From positions 10,847-74,846 of the forward strand of contig CAYXGZ010000012.1 of assembly GCA_964464755.1 (NCBI GenBank): a DNA stretch of 64,000 nucleotides. Direction: 5' to 3'. The notes under the pieces are model-generated. The model worked only from the letters and a program-made list of their open reading frames with translations. It was not told the DNA's origin and searched no databases. Shown one piece after another: positions 49,307 to 59,134 of this stretch (its first letter is position 1; every line of letters begins with the position of its first letter). The translations under genes were made by a program, and so were the position numbers. The stretch comes from CAYXGZ01 sp964464755. Its GTDB lineage: Bacteria > Planctomycetota > MHYJ01 > JACPRB01.

Positions 49307-52132
49307 GTGGGCCCGCTGAAGAACTTCAACAAGGAACAGGTCACGCTCGGCGCGGCGGCCCTGCTCGCCGCGCTTGTCTTCGGCTGGCAGTCCGCCCGCG
49401 GCGGGTCCGGGACCGCGGGCGCGGGCGGGGCGGGCGGCGACCGGACCTACGGCACGCCGCGGCTCCAGGTGCCCGAGTTCGTGCAGCCCAAGGTCGACCA
49501 CTACCTCCAGGGCCGCAACATCTGGGAGCCGCCGATCACCGGCCGGCTGCCCATCCCCGAGATCCGCCATCCCGAGCCGCGGCTGGACGGCCCCGTGCTG
49601 CCCCCGCTGCGGCCCTCGCCGAACTTCGAGATCTTCAACCGCGCGCTGCTTCCGGGGAAGGACCGCGTGCTGCCGCGGGCGCTGGGGGTCTCGACCCCTC
49701 CGGGCCTGCTGCCCGCGGCCGAGCTCGAGGCGCTCAAGGCCCTCAAGGAGCCCGAGGCGGTCGGCGTGCCGGACCGCCGCAAGCAGCTCATGCGGCCGAC
49801 GGGCGAGGCGATCGTCCACCTGAAGCCGCCCGCCAAGCCGATCGAGGGGCGGGTGCTCCTCGAGAAGCCCGACGGCACGATCATGATCGAGATCGTCAAG
49901 GGAGACTCGAAGCAGCGTCGGGAGATCAAGCCCGACGACATCGACCGCGCCCACCCCGGCACCGAGGACGGCGTCGAGCGCGGCTGGGAGTACGAGAAGG
50001 ACTACGACCGGCGCTCGCGCCGGCTCAAGGACACGGACGTCGACGGGCACGTGAAGCTCGGCCGCTGGTGCCGCGAGCAGTCCGGCATGCTGCCGGAGGC
50101 CGCGCGGTCGTTCCGCACGGCCCTGGAGACCCTGCGCCGGAAGAACGACGTGTCGCAGAAGTCGCGCGAGATCCTCTTCCAGCTCGCGGACACGCACCGC
50201 GACCTGGGGGATATCGACGGCGCCGTTGCCGTCGTCTCGGAGTTCCTCGACTCCGTCCGCGGCGGCACCCAGGAGACGGGCGACCTCCACCTGAAGCTCG
50301 GGGATCTCTTCCGCGCGATCGGCCACTTCGAGCGCGCGGGCCAGAGCTACCTCGCCGCGGCGCTCCTCGAGCCCGCGCGCCAGGCCGGCCGGACGATGCT
50401 CGCCCGCGTGCAGTACGAGGCCGGGCGCGACGTCGACGCCCTCGACACGCTGGACCAGATGGCCAAGGCGCTCGGCAAGCTCGAGGACGAGGCCCTGCTC
50501 GTCCAGGCGCTCTGCCAGCTCCGCCAGGGCAACGCGGCGGCGGCCCAGGCCTCGCTCGCGGGCGTGCTGGCCGCCAGGCCGGACCACTCCGAGGCCCTGA
50601 ACGCCGCGGGCGTCGCCCACGCGCTCCTCGGCCAGCCCGAGGGGCCGGCGAGGTTCGCGGCGGCCATCAAGGCGAACCAGTACGAGATCGACGCGTGGCT
50701 GAACCTCGCGGTGCTCTACCTGGCGGCGGGCGCCGCCCCCGAGGCCGAGGCGCTGTACCAGGCGGCCGCGCAGCGCGATCCGGACTCCCCGACGGCGCTC
50801 GCGGGCCTCGGGCTCGTGCAGGCGCTGAAGACCCAGGGCAAGGACACGGGCGGCCACCTGGACCGCGCGCTGGCCGTGCGCCCCGGGCACTACTACTCGA
50901 AGTACGCCCTCGGGCACCTCGCTCTCCAGGCGGGTCGCGCGCAGGAGGCCCTCGACCGCTTCACGGAGAGCTTCCGGGACGAGTCGTCCTACCTCCCGGC
51001 CTACTACGACGCGTCGCTGGCCTACCTGGCCCTCGCCCGCGAGGAGCAGCGCGCCGGCCAGTACGGGCCGGCCGAGCAGCGGGCCGGGCGGATGGAGCGC
51101 GCCGCCTCGCTGCGCGTGAACGCCGAGACGCTGCTCGGGTCGATGCGCGAGCTGGACCCGACCCGGGCGGAGACCTACATCGCGCTCGGCTGCGTCTACG
51201 CCTCCCAGGGCCGCCCCTCGGAGGCCCTCGCCGCGTTGAACCAGGGCGCGACCGGCGCCCAGCCCGATCCGCTCGTCGAGTACGCCCGGGGCTTCGTCGA
51301 CTACTGGTACTCGGGCGAGAACCGCAAGCAGGGGATCGAGCTCGCCGAGGGCCGCTTCCGCGGCGGCTCCCTGATGCAGCCAGTCACCGAGTCCGACAAG
51401 GACTGGATCGCCGCGTGCGTCGACGCGCTGAAGAAGGTCGACGATTGGAAGACGAAGCGCGTGCTCTTCGAGGACCGCTTCGACAACAACCAGTGGTCCC
51501 CGACGGCGGCCTGGCTCCGCGTCGAGGCGCCCAACGGCCCCCAGATGAAGGCCGAGGGCGGCCGCTGGGCCGTCAGCGGCGTCCAGGGTTCGGGCCGCAG
51601 CTCCCGCCTCACCGGGCTGGAGCGCCGCGACATCGCCGGCGTGGAGTTCCTGAGCGTCGAGGCCGTGCTCACGTGGGAGTCGCTGGCGGGCCAGGAGATC
51701 GGCTGCTCGGTGTTCGTCTCGAAGCCGGCGGGTTCCGGCGCCACGGAGCAGGCCCAGGGCGTCCACCTCGTCGTGACCGAGGACCGCGTCAAGGGGCTGC
51801 GGCTCGGCTTCGGCTACGGCATGGCCGTCCGCGAGCGGGGCCCGGACCAGCTCGGCGCGTTCACGATGGCCCTGGCCGCCGGGACCAAGTCCCTGCGCTT
51901 CAAGATCGAGCGGCGCGAGGCCGAGGCGCGCACGTGGGTCTTCGAGCTCTTCCTCTGGGACGAGGCGAAGCAGGACTGGAAGCTCGCGATCGAGAAGGCG
52001 CCCCCGAAGGTGCCTCACTCGGGGGATAATGTCCCGTACATCCTGTCGCTGTGGGGCCGGTCGGCCGTCGAGTCCCAGAAGGTCGGGTTCGGGATCGACG
52101 ACGTCCGCGTCCTCATCACGACCCGGCGCTAG
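49307..52132 (+). CDS. Large TPR protein with signal anchor and C-terminal beta-sandwich
   Basis: A 941-residue protein starting with GTG. A hydrophobic segment (VTLGAAALLAALVFGWQ, about 11-27) is followed by a Pro-rich region and then many TPR units (about 240-640), e.g. GDLFRAIGHFERAGQSYLAA and HYYSKYALGHLALQAGRAQE. The last 250 residues form a LamG/concanavalin-like beta-sandwich (VEFLSVEAVLTWESLAGQEI, GIDDVRVLITTRR). Within the operon it sits where a PilP- or PilQ-partner would be, so it may act as a periplasmic scaffold for the pilus or secretion machine. Confidence 0.83.
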   Translation: MGPLKNFNKEQVTLGAAALLAALVFGWQSARGGSGTAGAGGAGGDRTYGTPRLQVPEFVQPKVDHYLQGRNIWEPPITGRLPIPEIRHPEPRLDGPVLPPLRPSPNFEIFNRALLPGKDRVLPRALGVSTPPGLLPAAELEALKALKEPEAVGVPDRRKQLMRPTGEAIVHLKPPAKPIEGRVLLEKPDGTIMIEIVKGDSKQRREIKPDDIDRAHPGTEDGVERGWEYEKDYDRRSRRLKDTDVDGHVKLGRWCREQSGMLPEAARSFRTALETLRRKNDVSQKSREILFQLADTHRDLGDIDGAVAVVSEFLDSVRGGTQETGDLHLKLGDLFRAIGHFERAGQSYLAAALLEPARQAGRTMLARVQYEAGRDVDALDTLDQMAKALGKLEDEALLVQALCQLRQGNAAAAQASLAGVLAARPDHSEALNAAGVAHALLGQPEGPARFAAAIKANQYEIDAWLNLAVLYLAAGAAPEAEALYQAAAQRDPDSPTALAGLGLVQALKTQGKDTGGHLDRALAVRPGHYYSKYALGHLALQAGRAQEALDRFTESFRDESSYLPAYYDASLAYLALAREEQRAGQYGPAEQRAGRMERAASLRVNAETLLGSMRELDPTRAETYIALGCVYASQGRPSEALAALNQGATGAQPDPLVEYARGFVDYWYSGENRKQGIELAEGRFRGGSLMQPVTESDKDWIAACVDALKKVDDWKTKRVLFEDRFDNNQWSPTAAWLRVEAPNGPQMKAEGGRWAVSGVQGSGRSSRLTGLERRDIAGVEFLSVEAVLTWESLAGQEIGCSVFVSKPAGSGATEQAQGVHLVVTEDRVKGLRLGFGYGMAVRERGPDQLGAFTMALAAGTKSLRFKIERREAEARTWVFELFLWDEAKQDWKLAIEKAPPKVPHSGDNVPYILSLWGRSAVESQKVGFGIDDVRVLITTRR

Positions 52133-52141
52133 GGAGGTACG

Positions 52142-52765
52142 ATGCGGCGCTCCCCGGGGTTCACGCTGATCGAGATCCTCGTCGTCATCGTCATCATCGG
52201 GATCCTCGCCTCGCTCGCGCTCGTCGGCGTCAACGCGGCCCTCAACAGCGCCAAGGTCAGCGCCACCGAGTCCATGCTCCGCACGCTCGAGGGGGCCTGC
52301 CACCAGTACCGCACGCGCTGGGGCGACTACCCGCCCTCCACGCTCACCGAGTTCAACGTGCAGCTCTCCAACGAGGTCAACAACGGCGCCGAGTCGCTCT
52401 GCGCCTGCCTCGGCTCCACGCTGAAGGGCGGGTCGCTGCTCTCGTCGGTGAAGGATGACCAGTTCGTCAACATGGACCGCGACGCGGCCCCGCGCAACGT
52501 GACGACCTGGTTCTTCGGAGACACGCAGCTCCGGGAGGTCGCCGACGCCTATGCGCAGCCGATGACCTACCTCCACTGGAAGGACTACCGCCGCGCCCCG
52601 GTCCAGGTCCGGAAGTACTGGATGGCGGACGGGGGGCCGGAGCAGGTCGTGCAGGTGGAGGTCAGCGCCGCCACGAAGGCCTTCCAGCGCCAGGACTCCT
52701 TCCAGATGAGGTCCGCGGGCAAGGACGGGAAGCTCGGGACCCCCGACGACATCCAACTGCCGTAG
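52142..52765 (+). CDS. GspG/pilin-like prepilin
   Basis: A 207-residue prepilin. The type III signal SPGFTLIEILVVIVIIGILA has the cleavage site G/F, Glu at +5 and the hydrophobic helix that packs into the filament. The body has YRTRWGDYPPSTLTEF, a GspG-like stretch, and ends GKDGKLGTPDDIQLP, which resembles the calcium-site loop of major pseudopilins. It is the likely major subunit. GGGAGG precedes the ATG. Confidence 0.92.
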   Translation: MRRSPGFTLIEILVVIVIIGILASLALVGVNAALNSAKVSATESMLRTLEGACHQYRTRWGDYPPSTLTEFNVQLSNEVNNGAESLCACLGSTLKGGSLLSSVKDDQFVNMDRDAAPRNVTTWFFGDTQLREVADAYAQPMTYLHWKDYRRAPVQVRKYWMADGGPEQVVQVEVSAATKAFQRQDSFQMRSAGKDGKLGTPDDIQLP

Positions 52766-52775
52766 GGGAGACACG

Positions 52776-53753
52776 ATGGGCCGCGCCAGGCGCGCCGACG
52801 CGGGCGTCACGCTGATCGAGATCCTCGTCGTCATCGTCATCTTCTCGATGCTGATGGGGCTGGGGGTCTCGGTCCTCCGCAACGCGAACAAGGACCTCGG
52901 CGTCCGGGCCGCGGCGGGCCGCGTCGTCGCGATGATCCGCGCCGCCCACGACCACGCCCGCGCCGAGAACAGCCCGGCCTGGGTGATCTTCACGATGCAG
53001 GAGCCCTCCGCGGGCGCCCTCACCAAGGAGACGGTGGGGATGTGGCACTGCGAGGAGGACGGCCGCGGCGCCTTCGGCCTCGACCCCAAGGTGACCGGCG
53101 CGGTCATCCAGCCCGGCCGCATCGGGATGGGCTACCGGATGCGCAAGCCCGGCGACTCCGTGGAGCTCGGCGAGATCCCGTTCCAGGCGAAGGACCAGGG
53201 CGTCGCGCTCGAGCTCTGGTTCTGGCGGGACGCCGGCGGCCAGAAGTCCACGATCGCCGCGGCGGGGAAGGACCTCGAGCTCCTCCTCGACGCCACCGGC
53301 CGCGTCACGGCGCGGATCGGCGGGCTCAACCTCGGTTCCGGCGACGCGCTGCTGCCCCGCGAGAGCTGGATCCACGTCCAGCTCCTGCACAACGGGCGCC
53401 AGGCCAAGCTCTTCCTCAACGACGTGGAAGTCGCCTCCGTGAACGGCGGGGTGCAGTGGTCGGACAAGCCCGCGCCGATCCTCGTCGGCGGCGGGCGCGA
53501 CGGCCTGGTGGGCATGGTCGACGAGATCCGCCTCAGCCTCATCGTCCGGCGGGACATCTACCGCCTGCCGGCCCAGGTCGAGTTCCAGTTCGCGCCCGGC
53601 ACGGTCCCCGTCAACGACGAGGTGATCCTGGCCTTCGACTCGCTGGGGCGCCTGGACCCGGCCCGCCACCCCGGGCCGTTCTCCTTCAAGGTCAAGTCGC
53701 CCGCGGACGAGAAGGAGATCGTCGTGACCCCCCAGGGGGCGGTCCGGCGCTGA
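52776..53753 (+). CDS. GspH-like minor pseudopilin with LamG-type domain
   Basis: A 325-residue protein. The N-terminal prepilin signal ADAGVTLIEILVVIVIFSML has Glu +5; the next helix region (LGVRAAAGRVVAMIRAAHDH, then ARAENSPAW) is GspH-like. After about residue 85 comes a LamG/concanavalin fold: GVALELWFWRDAGGQKSTI, LLPRESWIHVQLLHNGRQ and LFLNDVEVASVNGG. GspH is normally about 170 residues, so the extra domain is an addition that may bind sugar. It is 10 nt after the GspG-like gene. Confidence 0.87.
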   Translation: MGRARRADAGVTLIEILVVIVIFSMLMGLGVSVLRNANKDLGVRAAAGRVVAMIRAAHDHARAENSPAWVIFTMQEPSAGALTKETVGMWHCEEDGRGAFGLDPKVTGAVIQPGRIGMGYRMRKPGDSVELGEIPFQAKDQGVALELWFWRDAGGQKSTIAAAGKDLELLLDATGRVTARIGGLNLGSGDALLPRESWIHVQLLHNGRQAKLFLNDVEVASVNGGVQWSDKPAPILVGGGRDGLVGMVDEIRLSLIVRRDIYRLPAQVEFQFAPGTVPVNDEVILAFDSLGRLDPARHPGPFSFKVKSPADEKEIVVTPQGAVRR

Positions 53754-53772
53754 GGAATTTTCCCGGCCCGCG

Positions 53773-53801
53773 TTGACACTCCCCTCCGGGCGGCGTACAG
53801 T
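53773..53801 (+). promoter_or_regulatory. Internal promoter before the GspK-like gene
   Basis: TTGACA at 53773-53778, 17 nt, TACAGT at 53796-53801: the best -35 match in the window. It lies in the 139-nt gap before the giant GspK-like gene, so the minor pilin genes can be expressed apart from the upstream part. The leader runs from about 53808 to 53892 with GGAGGG before the start. Confidence 0.65.
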
Positions 53802-53892
53802 TGTTGATGGAGCGGGTCCTCTTTTCCTGACCGAGCAGCCGCTCCGCGTCCGCCCGCGGACGGCTGTCCCGGAACGCCGCCTGGAGGGCTTG

Positions 53893-56800
53893 ATGCCTCG
53901 CACGTCCCGCCGATCCGGCCTCGCGCTCGTCCTCGTCCTCACCGTCGTCATGGCCCTCGCCATCATCGCGACCCCGTTCGTCCTCTCGATGATCGAGCAG
54001 GAGCGGACCGCGGTCACCGGCCGGGCCTGGCAGCAGGCGTTCACGGGCGCCGAGGGCGTCCGCAATTTCGCGATCACCCGGGTCCTGGCGGGGACCGACG
54101 GGATCGAGCGCCACGGGAACCCCCCGGGGACCCCGTACCTCGACACGCGCTCCGAGACGTTCGTTGACCTGCGCGACGCGAGGCTGCGCAACGCCGGCGT
54201 GCTCGACGGCAAGGGCAACCTCTGGGGCGTCATCGTCCAGGACGAGCAGGGCAAGGTCAACTCGCTGTCGGCCCCCGGCCCGGTGCTCCAGAATCTCCGC
54301 CGCGTCGTCGATCCCCGGGTCGTCGACCCGAAGGACTACCTGACGATCTACTCGTCCCGGCCCGGCCGCTGGATCCATCCCCAGCGCATCCGCGACCTCG
54401 GGACGTTCACGAACCAGATCGGGTCCATCACCGGGCTCCAGCTCGACAGCGTGGTCCACCTGGCCCAGGGGGCCAAGGTCCGGATCTCCAAGCCCGGCCT
54501 TCCGGCGATCGAGGCCGAGGTCGTCCAGAACGGCCGCTTCTTCTTCGGGATCGAGGCCATTTCGACGTCGCCGTCGGTCGGGGTGAACTACGCGAACGGC
54601 CTGGTGGAAGTCGAGGCCCGCCACCCGGTGAACGTGAACACCGCGCGCCGGGAGACGCTGATCGCCATGCTCGAGGGCCTCGCGCTCGCGTGGCCCGCGA
54701 CGATGCCGCAGGGGCAGAAGTCGGCCGTCCTGAGCCGCTCCGACGCGATGGACGTCGCCGACGCGATCCGGGACAAGGGCTTCCAGACCTGGGACGCCTT
54801 CGTGCAGGCGGTCCTGGGGACCCAGGTGGACGACCTCGCGAAGTGCGCCGTGATCCTCAACGCGGTCGACCCCACGAACTTCCTCCTGGCGACGGCGGGG
54901 GGGCAGGGGTCCGGCACGTTGCCGTTCTGCTTCACGTCCTGCGAGACGATCACGGTCCTCGCGCGCAGCTCGGTGAACAACCCCCAGGGCGTCCCGGTCT
55001 CCGGCGCGGGCTTCCGCGAGGTGATCGATTACGCGCCCGCGACGACGCTGACGCTGCACGTCGAGAACGAGTACGACTTCGACCGCTTCCTCGGGCCGCC
55101 CCGGTTCGTCGTCAACGGCAACTCGATCTCGCTGGGGCAGGACGCCGCGGTGACCATGCAGATGGCGGGCTGGCCGGGCGCCTACAACGGCTACCCCTTC
55201 GGCGCCCGGATCATGACGTTCCCGACGGCCATCGCCTCGGGGCAGCCGGCCGACATGACCCTGAAGCCCCAGCCCGCGCAGACGGAGAACTACCTCTCGA
55301 TGCGCACGGACCGCGACGTCCGCGGCGGCGGGCAGTGGATCAACAACTTCAACCACTTCGACGCCGAGGTCGACGGGCTCAAGCTCGTGAACGCCGTCCA
55401 CTCGCCGGGGACCTGGGACACGGTCTTCAGCCGGAACCCGAACCAGTTCGGGCCGGACCCGACGCAGAACTTCCCCGACGTCTCCGCGGGCGGGACCGAG
55501 TTCTGGATCCGCTTCGACGGGTCGGTCCCCGCGGCGCTGAAGCTCTTCGACATCCGGGAGGGGGACAAGAGCAACCGGATCTCCCTCGAGATCGAGGCCA
55601 AGGACATCGTCTACCGGATCACGGACGGCACGGTCGGCCGGCAGAACGCGCAGAACTTCGTGCTCGACAAGGGCTGGTCGGAGATCCGGGCCGTCCACCC
55701 CTTCGTGGCCGACACGTGGTACCACATCGCCATCTACTGGAAGGGCACGCGGTACGGGCACATGCTGCTGATGATCGACGGGTTCGTGCCGACCGGAGCG
55801 AAGTGGCGCTGCGTGGACGACGAGTCGCTGACCGACTGCTCGACGGAGCTGATCAACCCGCTCACGATCCCGACCGATCCGAACGACCTCAACCAGACCT
55901 ACATCTCGCTCCCGATGAAGAACACGGGCTGGCTGCAGAAGCCCGCCTCGTGGCCCTCCACGGAACCGTTCATCGTCCCGCTCCTGATCGGGGCGGAGGT
56001 CTTCCACTACGAGCCCGACACGGGGATGGCGGCCCGGGGCCAGCGGGCGACCGCGTTCCAGGACCACGTCGCCGGGGCCAAGGTCACCCTCTTCGGCTAC
56101 GCCAGCCGGATCCGGGACCTGGACGTGAACATCGACTACGGAGACGGCGAGCCGCCCGTCCAGATGCGCTTCGACTTCCTCCCGCGTGCCCAGGCGGTCA
56201 CGACGCGGCAGTTCGGGGCGATGATGACGGCCAGCATCAACGGGCCGGACGACATCGACGCCGACGGGATGGCGACCGAGCTCGCGATGGCGACGACGAC
56301 GGGCATCAAGTTCACGACGAACGACACGGCCGCCTGGCCGCAGCCGGGGTTCATCCGGATCCAGAACGAGGCGATCTACTACGAGAAGATCACGGTCCAG
56401 GACGCGACCAACGGGACCTTCGACAACTGCACCCGGGGGGCGGAGGCCACGATAGCCGCGGACCATCCGGCGGGCTCCATGATCGAGATGTGGGGCATCG
56501 CCGTCGACATGCTGGACGCCAACATCCCGCTCAACACGGCCCTCATGATCCAGGACGAGCTGTTCTGGCCGGTCCGGACCACGACGAACACCACCGACCC
56601 CAGCCAGATCAACTTCTGGGTCGGGGTCGTGGTGAACCCGGGGATGTCGAACGCCATCGCCCGCCCGCTGCGCCGGGACCCGGTGGCGGGGCCGCAGGTG
56701 CCGCACCCCGCCGGGGAGCGCATCATCCCGGGCTTCGCGATCCGGGAATCGGACCCCGGCCAGTTCCGCTGGAACGCCGCCCGGGGCGACCTGGTCACGG

Positions 56801-58035
56801 TCGTCGACTCCAACGACCGCAAGGAGACCCACCAGGTCGGGGCCGTGCGGAACCAGCCGAACCCGCCGGACACCGTGACCCCCAACAACCCGTCGGTCGT
56901 CTTCAACGACCCCTCGCGGCAGCTGGCGTGGCTGAAAGGCAACGTCACGCAGGACGTCACGCGCGACGACCTCCACGCCCGGATCCTCAAGTGGCCGTCG
57001 GGCGAGCTCATCGGCGTGCGCTGCCTCGAGGTGAACAACCTGCCGCCGAACTACGGGCCGTTCACCGCCACGATCGACGAGGTGAAGAACTTCGCGTCGC
57101 CGAAGGGCCACTTCCGCATGATCGCCCCGGCGGACGCGACGCAGCAGCAGATCAACGTCCCGGACGCGGCCGGCATGGGCGTCAACCAGAACAACCCCTG
57201 CGGCGTCGTCCTCGCGGGCGAGGAGGTCATCGGCTTCGCCGGATTCGCGGGCAACCAGTCCCTGCACCCGGCGAAGCGCGGCTGGCTCAACTCGACGGCC
57301 CAGGTTCACAACACCGGCGACCTGATGTTCAACCTCAGCTTCCTCCCGGTCTCGGCCCTGTCCAACGCCCTCACCCCGGAGCACCAGCTCATCGCGACCA
57401 AGCAGCGCCTGAAGGGGCTCGGCAACTACTCCCGCGGCTACGCGCTCATCGACCAGGAGGTCGTGGGCTTCGAGTCGGTCGGGCCCGGCGGCCGCGAGCT
57501 GGACACCCTCTGCACCTGGGACGGCGCCGGCCTGTTCCGTGGCATGTTCGGCACCCAGAAGGTGGCCCACGCCCAGAACGCGCTCGTCTACGGCATCCCC
57601 TTCCGGTACTGGGACGGCTACAAGGCGGGCCAGTTCGACAATCGCATGGCCTACTTCGGCACGGCGCACACGGTGCGGGGGGCCCGCTGGCAGAAGTTCG
57701 ACTTCGACACGCAGGTCATCCCGGCGGACCCGCTCGTCCAGGTGCACGCCTTCGTGCGCGGCGACGGGCTCGGCGATCCCTGGACGCCCGCGCTCGGCGG
57801 CAAGTCGGCGGTGTGGCACTTCACGAAGAACTTCGGGAACCCGATGCTCGACGAGCAGGGTGCGCCGTTCATCGGGTACCGCGGCGAGGCCGGGCAGATC
57901 GAGTCCCGGATCTTCGTGGAGTACCGGCCCGGGGCGTACTGGCCGAACCACGCCTGGAAGAAGACGATGCGGCTGAAGGAGATCAAGATCGACTACGACC
58001 GCGACAACCGGGTGCTCTTCCATGAGGAGCGCTGA
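53893..58035 (+). CDS. Giant GspK-like minor pseudopilin with LamG-type domain
   Basis: A 1380-residue protein. It starts with a prepilin-like N-terminus (SRRSGLALVLVLTVVMALAI) and GspK-like QERTAVTGRAWQQAFTGAEG, VIVQDEQGKVNSLS and a helix-hairpin-type pattern (VNVNTARRETLIAMLEGL), which is the GspK core. GspK proteins usually have 300-350 residues. The remaining 1000 residues hold a LamG-like domain (about 535-680, with EFWIRFDGSVPAALKLFDIR and DTWYHIAIYWKGTRYGHML) and beta-rich repeats. The start is ATG at 53893, after GGAGGG. As GspK caps the pseudopilus tip, a large tip adhesin is one reading. Confidence 0.86.
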   Translation: MPRTSRRSGLALVLVLTVVMALAIIATPFVLSMIEQERTAVTGRAWQQAFTGAEGVRNFAITRVLAGTDGIERHGNPPGTPYLDTRSETFVDLRDARLRNAGVLDGKGNLWGVIVQDEQGKVNSLSAPGPVLQNLRRVVDPRVVDPKDYLTIYSSRPGRWIHPQRIRDLGTFTNQIGSITGLQLDSVVHLAQGAKVRISKPGLPAIEAEVVQNGRFFFGIEAISTSPSVGVNYANGLVEVEARHPVNVNTARRETLIAMLEGLALAWPATMPQGQKSAVLSRSDAMDVADAIRDKGFQTWDAFVQAVLGTQVDDLAKCAVILNAVDPTNFLLATAGGQGSGTLPFCFTSCETITVLARSSVNNPQGVPVSGAGFREVIDYAPATTLTLHVENEYDFDRFLGPPRFVVNGNSISLGQDAAVTMQMAGWPGAYNGYPFGARIMTFPTAIASGQPADMTLKPQPAQTENYLSMRTDRDVRGGGQWINNFNHFDAEVDGLKLVNAVHSPGTWDTVFSRNPNQFGPDPTQNFPDVSAGGTEFWIRFDGSVPAALKLFDIREGDKSNRISLEIEAKDIVYRITDGTVGRQNAQNFVLDKGWSEIRAVHPFVADTWYHIAIYWKGTRYGHMLLMIDGFVPTGAKWRCVDDESLTDCSTELINPLTIPTDPNDLNQTYISLPMKNTGWLQKPASWPSTEPFIVPLLIGAEVFHYEPDTGMAARGQRATAFQDHVAGAKVTLFGYASRIRDLDVNIDYGDGEPPVQMRFDFLPRAQAVTTRQFGAMMTASINGPDDIDADGMATELAMATTTGIKFTTNDTAAWPQPGFIRIQNEAIYYEKITVQDATNGTFDNCTRGAEATIAADHPAGSMIEMWGIAVDMLDANIPLNTALMIQDELFWPVRTTTNTTDPSQINFWVGVVVNPGMSNAIARPLRRDPVAGPQVPHPAGERIIPGFAIRESDPGQFRWNAARGDLVTVVDSNDRKETHQVGAVRNQPNPPDTVTPNNPSVVFNDPSRQLAWLKGNVTQDVTRDDLHARILKWPSGELIGVRCLEVNNLPPNYGPFTATIDEVKNFASPKGHFRMIAPADATQQQINVPDAAGMGVNQNNPCGVVLAGEEVIGFAGFAGNQSLHPAKRGWLNSTAQVHNTGDLMFNLSFLPVSALSNALTPEHQLIATKQRLKGLGNYSRGYALIDQEVVGFESVGPGGRELDTLCTWDGAGLFRGMFGTQKVAHAQNALVYGIPFRYWDGYKAGQFDNRMAYFGTAHTVRGARWQKFDFDTQVIPADPLVQVHAFVRGDGLGDPWTPALGGKSAVWHFTKNFGNPMLDEQGAPFIGYRGEAGQIESRIFVEYRPGAYWPNHAWKKTMRLKEIKIDYDRDNRVLFHEER

Positions 58036-59134
58036 TCGCCGCGCCCGCACGGCGGGCATGACGCTGATCGAGCTCCTCGTCGCGTTCGCGGTGTTCCTCA
58101 TGCTCGTCGGCATGCTGGTCGGCCTCGCGACGACGGGCCTCCGCACCTGGGAGGCCGGCGAGCAGCGCAAGGAGGCCTACGACCGCCTCCAGGGCTCCGT
58201 CCGCCGCATCTCCGACGACCTGCGGAGCACGTGGGCCGACGACCGCTGGATCGTCGTCGAGGGCGTCCGCCTCCCGCACGCCGGGTTCACCTGCGACCCG
58301 GATCCGAAAACCAAGGTCCAGCGCCTCCGCTTCGTCCGCTCCGGGGACGACCGCCGCCTGAACGCGGCCCAGGGCCGCGTGAACCGCAACCTCGGGACCG
58401 GGTATTACACCGACCTCTGGGAGATCGCCTACCAGCTGGATCCCCCCGGGATGCCCAAGGGGCTCTACCGCGGCGCCCACCCCTTCACCCGCGGGTCGAG
58501 TTCCATCCTCGAGGCCCGGGTCCTCGAGAACCCCTCGCTGGCCCTCTGGCGCGACTCGTTCCGCCTCGTGGACGACGGCGTCCTCTGGATCCAGTGGCGG
58601 TTCTGGACGCAGTACACCACGACCTGGGACGACAAGTCGCCGCTCAAGCAGGCGCCCCGACTGATCAAGCAGGTGGACACGAAGGGCACCGAGGCCCTGA
58701 AGATCGGCCCCAGCCAGGTCTGGGACTCTTCCCGCAGCCGCCTCTCGAGTTTCCAGCCCTTCCACCGGCCCCTCGAGGTGGAGGACCCCGACTTCGTCTA
58801 CCCCGAGATCGTCCAGGTGCAGGTCGAGGTAGAGACGGGCGCGTCGGGGCCCGAGGGCGTGAAGCTCGCCGGGCCGGTCGACGACAAGACGCTGGCCCTC
58901 AACGTCTCGGACAGCCGGCCGCTGCCCGACGCCGAGGGCGACGCGACCCGCTTCCTCCGCATCGAGGACGAGTGGATCGAGTACCGCGGCAAGGCCGGCA
59001 GCGAGATCGTCGCCGTGCGCCGCGGGGCCCGCGGCACGACGGCCGCGTCCCACGCCCACGGGACCCCGGTGCGCTTCGGCGAGGTCTTCCTCACCGACGT
59101 GCCGATCCCGGTCAGCCGGGAGAAGGTCCGATGA
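58022..59134 (+). CDS. GspJ-like minor pseudopilin
   Basis: A 370-residue prepilin with signal TAGMTLIELLVAFAVFLMLV (Glu +5). The conserved GspJ-type segment AYDRLQGSVRRISDDLRSTW follows the helix. The body is longer than usual (about 200) and mostly beta-rich. The ATG overlaps the GspK-like gene by 14 nt and its stop overlaps the GspI-like gene by 4 nt, so the three minor pilins are translated as a set. Confidence 0.88.
   Translation: MRSADRRARTAGMTLIELLVAFAVFLMLVGMLVGLATTGLRTWEAGEQRKEAYDRLQGSVRRISDDLRSTWADDRWIVVEGVRLPHAGFTCDPDPKTKVQRLRFVRSGDDRRLNAAQGRVNRNLGTGYYTDLWEIAYQLDPPGMPKGLYRGAHPFTRGSSSILEARVLENPSLALWRDSFRLVDDGVLWIQWRFWTQYTTTWDDKSPLKQAPRLIKQVDTKGTEALKIGPSQVWDSSRSRLSSFQPFHRPLEVEDPDFVYPEIVQVQVEVETGASGPEGVKLAGPVDDKTLALNVSDSRPLPDAEGDATRFLRIEDEWIEYRGKAGSEIVAVRRGARGTTAASHAHGTPVRFGEVFLTDVPIPVSREKVR

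Noticed and set aside
53692..58170. Antisense 1492-codon open frame opposite the GspK-like gene
   Set aside because: It is a codon-position shadow of high-GC coding DNA. The protein is composed of Arg, Asp, Val, Gly, Leu and His without any domain.
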